Shown piece by piece: positions 61,498 to 64,000 of a DNA stretch of 64,000 bases. Both the position numbers and the translations under genes were made by a program. How positions within the stretch are numbered: position 1 is the first letter of the stretch; each line of letters begins with the position of its first letter. This stretch comes from Panulirus ornatus. Its lineage: Eukaryota > Arthropoda > Malacostraca > Decapoda > Palinuridae. Under the pieces are notes generated by a model that saw only the letters and a program-made list of their open reading frames with translations, was not told the origin of the DNA and searched no databases. The stretch lies in contig NC_092240.1 of assembly GCF_036320965.1 (NCBI RefSeq), positions 56,732,552 to 56,796,551 of the forward strand, written 5' to 3'.

Positions 61498-62697
61498 CCT
61501 GCTTTGTCACTGTCTCCCGCATTAGCGAGGTAGCGCAAGGAAACAGACGAAAGAATGGCCCAACCCACCCACATACACATGTATATACATACACATCCAC
61601 ACGTGCAATATATACATACCTATACATCTCAATGTATACATATATATACACACACAGACATATACATATATACACATGTACATAATTCATCCTGTCTGCC
61701 TTTATTCATTCCCATCGCCACCCCGTCACACATGAAAAAACCACCCCCTCCCCCCAAATGTGCATTAGTTAGCGCTAGGAAAAGACAACAAAGGCCACTT
61801 TCATTCACATTCAGTCTCTAGCTGTCATGTAATAATGCAGTGAAACCACAGCTCCCTTTCCACATCCAGGCCCCACAGAACTTTCCATGGTTTACCCCAG
61901 ATGCTTCACATGCCCTGGGTCAATCCATTGACAGCACATCGATCCCGGTATACTACTTAGTTCCAATTTATTCTATTCCTTGCGCGCCTTTCACCCTCCT
62001 GCATGTTCAGGCCCCGATCACTCAAAATCTTTTTCACTCCATCTTTCCACCTCCAATTTGGTCTCCCACTTCTCCTCATTCCCTCCACCTCTGACACATA
62101 TATCCTCTTGGTCAATCTTTCCTCACTCATTCTCTCCATGTGACCAAACCATTTATTTATTACCACACATCTCTCTTACCTTATTATTACTTAATCAAAC
62201 CACCTCACATCACATATTGTCCTCAAACATCTCATTTCCAGCACATCCACCCTCCTCCACACAACTCTATCTATAGCCCACACCTCGCAACCATATAACA
62301 TTGTTGGAACAACGATTCCTTCAAACATCCCATTTTTGCTTTACGAGGTAATGTTCTCGACTTTCTCACATTCTTCAACGCTCCCAGAACTTTCGCCCCC
62401 TCCTCCATCCTATGATTCACTTCCGCTTCCATGGTTCCATCCGCTGCCAAATCCACTCCTAGGTATCTAAAAAACTTCACTTCCTCCAGTTTTTTCCATT
62501 CAAACTTACCTCCCAATTGACTTGTCCCTCAACCCTACTGTACCTAATAACCTTGCTCTTATTCACATTTACTCTCAGCTTTCTTCTTTCATACTCTTTA
62601 CCAAACTCAGTCACTAGCTTCAGCAGTTTCTCACACGAATTGCCACCAGCGCTGTATCATCAGCGAACAACAACTGACTCACTTCCCAAGCTCTCTC
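61498..62697 (-). mobile_element. LINE A copy A30, long-3'UTR ancestral type
   Basis: The long 3' UTR (61498-61925) retains CGA after YRG (CGATCCCGGTAT). C-terminal domain with losses near 62155 and 62190. Palm up to ERAWEVSQLLFADDTALVA, where the 5' edge at 62697 meets A31. Ends without (TA)n. Confidence 0.85.
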
Positions 62698-63545
62698 ATA
62701 TGTGTCAAAGGTGGAGGGAACGAGGAAAAGTGGGAGACCAAATTGGAGGTGGAATGATGGAGGAGGGTGAATGTGTTGGAAATGAGAAGTTTGAAGACAA
62801 TATGTCGTGTGAGGTGGTTTGTTCAGGTAAGTAATGAAAGGGTAAGAGCGATGTGTGGTGGTAAAAAGAGTGTGGTTGAGAGAGCAGGAGAGGGTGTTTT
62901 GAAATGGTTTGGTCACATAGAGAGAATGAGTGAGGAAAGATTGACATAGAGGATATATGTGTCAGAGGTGGAGGGAAAGAGGAGAAGTGGGAGACCAAAC
63001 TGGAGGTGGAAAGATGGAGTGAAATAAATTTTGAGTGATCAGGGCCTGAACATGCAGGAAGGTGAGAGATGTGCAAGGAATAGAGTGAATTGGAACAATG
63101 TGGTATACTGGGGTCGACGTGCTGTCAATGGATTGAACCAGGGCATGTGAAGCATCTTGGGTAAACCATGGAAAGTTTTGTGGGGCTTGGATGTGGAAAG
63201 GGAGCTGTGGTCTCAGTGCATTATACATGATAGCTAGTGACTGAGTGTGAATGAATGTGGCCTTTGGTGTCTTTTCCTAGCGCTACCTTGCGCGCGTGCG
63301 GGTGGAGGGGGTTGTCATTTCATGTGTGGCGGGTTGGCGACAGGAATGAATAAAGGCAGCAAGTATGAATTATGTACATGTGTATACATGTATATGTCTG
63401 TGTATGTATATATGTACACGTTGAAATGTATAGGTATGTATATGTGCGTGTGTGGACGTGTATGTGGGTGGGATGGGCCATTCTTTCATCTGTTTCCCTG
63501 CGCTACCTCGTTAACACAGGAGACAGCGACAAAGTATAATAAGAA
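62698..63545 (+). mobile_element. LINE A copy A31, rearranged C-terminal domain, long-3'UTR ancestral type
   Basis: 62698-62757 carries the late C-terminal segment (VSKVEGTRKSGRPNWRWND). At 62758 the sequence jumps back to the earlier RRVNVLEMRSLKT segment and then runs normally through a second copy of VSEVEG...GRPNWRWKD and the long 3' UTR. Contains TAG at 62947. Confidence 0.82.
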
Positions 63546-63579
63546 TAAATAAAATATTACTATCATTATCATTATTATC

Positions 63580-63858
63580 ATCCTTAATTGCTGTTTCCTG
63601 CGTCAGTAAGGTAGTGCAAGGAAACAGACGAAGAATGGCCCAACCCCTCATGTACACATTTAAACTTATAAACACCCATACATGCACATAAACACACATA
63701 TACATTTCAACATATACATACACAGACATATACATATATACATATTCATACTTGCTGCCTTCATCCATTCCCGTTGCCACCCCACAACACAGGAAACAGC
63801 CAGGAAAAGACAAAAAGGCCTAATTTGTTCACACTCATTCTCTAGCGGTCATGTGTAA
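63580..63858 (-). mobile_element. LINE A 3' UTR fragment A32, long type, old
   Basis: Reversed tail (TTGCTGTTTCCTGCGTCAG), CA/TA-rich block and CTTCATCCATTCCCGTTGCC, to GGTCATGTGTAATA. Confidence 0.78.
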
Positions 63859-64000
63859 TACTATTTCATGTGTGGCGGGGCGACAACAAGAATGATGAGG
63901 GCAGCAAGTGTGAATGTGTACATGTGTATACGTATATGTCTGTGAAAGTACAAGTCTGTATACGTTGAAGTGTATACGTATGTGTGTGTGTGTGTGGGCA
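63859..64000 (+). mobile_element. LINE A 3' UTR fragment A33, runs off the right edge
   Basis: CATGTGTGGCGGGGCGAC, GATGAGGGCAGCAAGTGTGAA and the TG/TA block to the window end; facing A32 head to head. Confidence 0.75.

Overview
This window looks like eukaryotic, intron-rich and repeat-dominated DNA from an arthropod, most plausibly a decapod crustacean. That assignment is an inference. It rests on the LINE protein styles (an RTE-like family plus a second relic with the GMNCGVV segment I associate with decapods), the abundant (TA)n and (TG)n tracts, a Tc1 relic, a pogo/Tigger-like element, and host exons of animal genes. No bacterial operon, rRNA, tRNA or CRISPR is visible.

Host genes. Four exons on the minus strand (47116-47219, 44926-45020, 37872-38018, 21061-21232) splice in consistent phases into 171 residues. 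These read as the C-terminal three quarters of a COMMD5-like protein with a complete COMM domain. The first exon lies outside the window or was not recognised. The gene covers at least 26 kb, and nearly all of its introns are transposons. Inside its last and largest intron (16.6 kb), on the same strand, sits an open coding block (29904 to about 30288). It encodes the C-terminus of a USP1-like deubiquitinase, and its upstream end is cut off by a (TA)n tract and a LINE.

Repeat landscape. About two thirds of the window is one family, here called LINE A. It is an RTE-like non-LTR retrotransposon with an APE-type endonuclease, a FADD reverse transcriptase, a basic C-terminal domain and a (TA)n 3' tail. 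I count roughly thirty pieces (A1-A33). Three nested subfamilies can be read: long 3' UTR with an extended ORF; long 3' UTR with a CGA-to-TGA premature stop; and a young short-3'UTR form lacking about 252 bp. No copy is intact. The best frames are 574 aa (24566-26290) and 572 aa (34049-35767). A second family, called S, is about 240 bp. It joins the LINE A 5' UTR head to the LINE A 3' tail around a private middle, so it looks like a non-autonomous parasite of LINE A.

How the parts work together. LINE A and S both end in (TA)n, and many 5'-truncated copies begin flush against another (TA)n. Each insertion therefore seems to supply a landing site for the next, giving head-to-tail and head-to-head stacks at 2.7-6.3, 13.2-14.7, 23.1-28.4, 30.3-37.8 and 54.6-62.7 kb. 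Two copies carry 5' inversions of twin-priming type, with breakpoints at internal TATA-like sites.

Region by region: 1-10.6 kb LINE A stack; 10.6-12.2 kb mostly unique sequence; 12.2-20.6 kb LINE A copies carrying a 360-bp foldback (8-bp TSD) and a 963-bp pogo/Tigger-like element (TA TSD); 20.6-21.4 kb COMMD5 last exon; 21.4-28.4 kb LINE A and S; 28.4-30.3 kb unique sequence with the USP block; 30.3-37.8 kb LINE A and S; 37.9-38.6 kb COMMD5 exon and intron; 38.6-44.3 kb two LINE A copies; 44.3-47.5 kb two COMMD5 exons around a jockey/CR1-like relic; 47.4-54 kb Tc1, CR1-like and second RTE-like relics; 54-64 kb LINE A.
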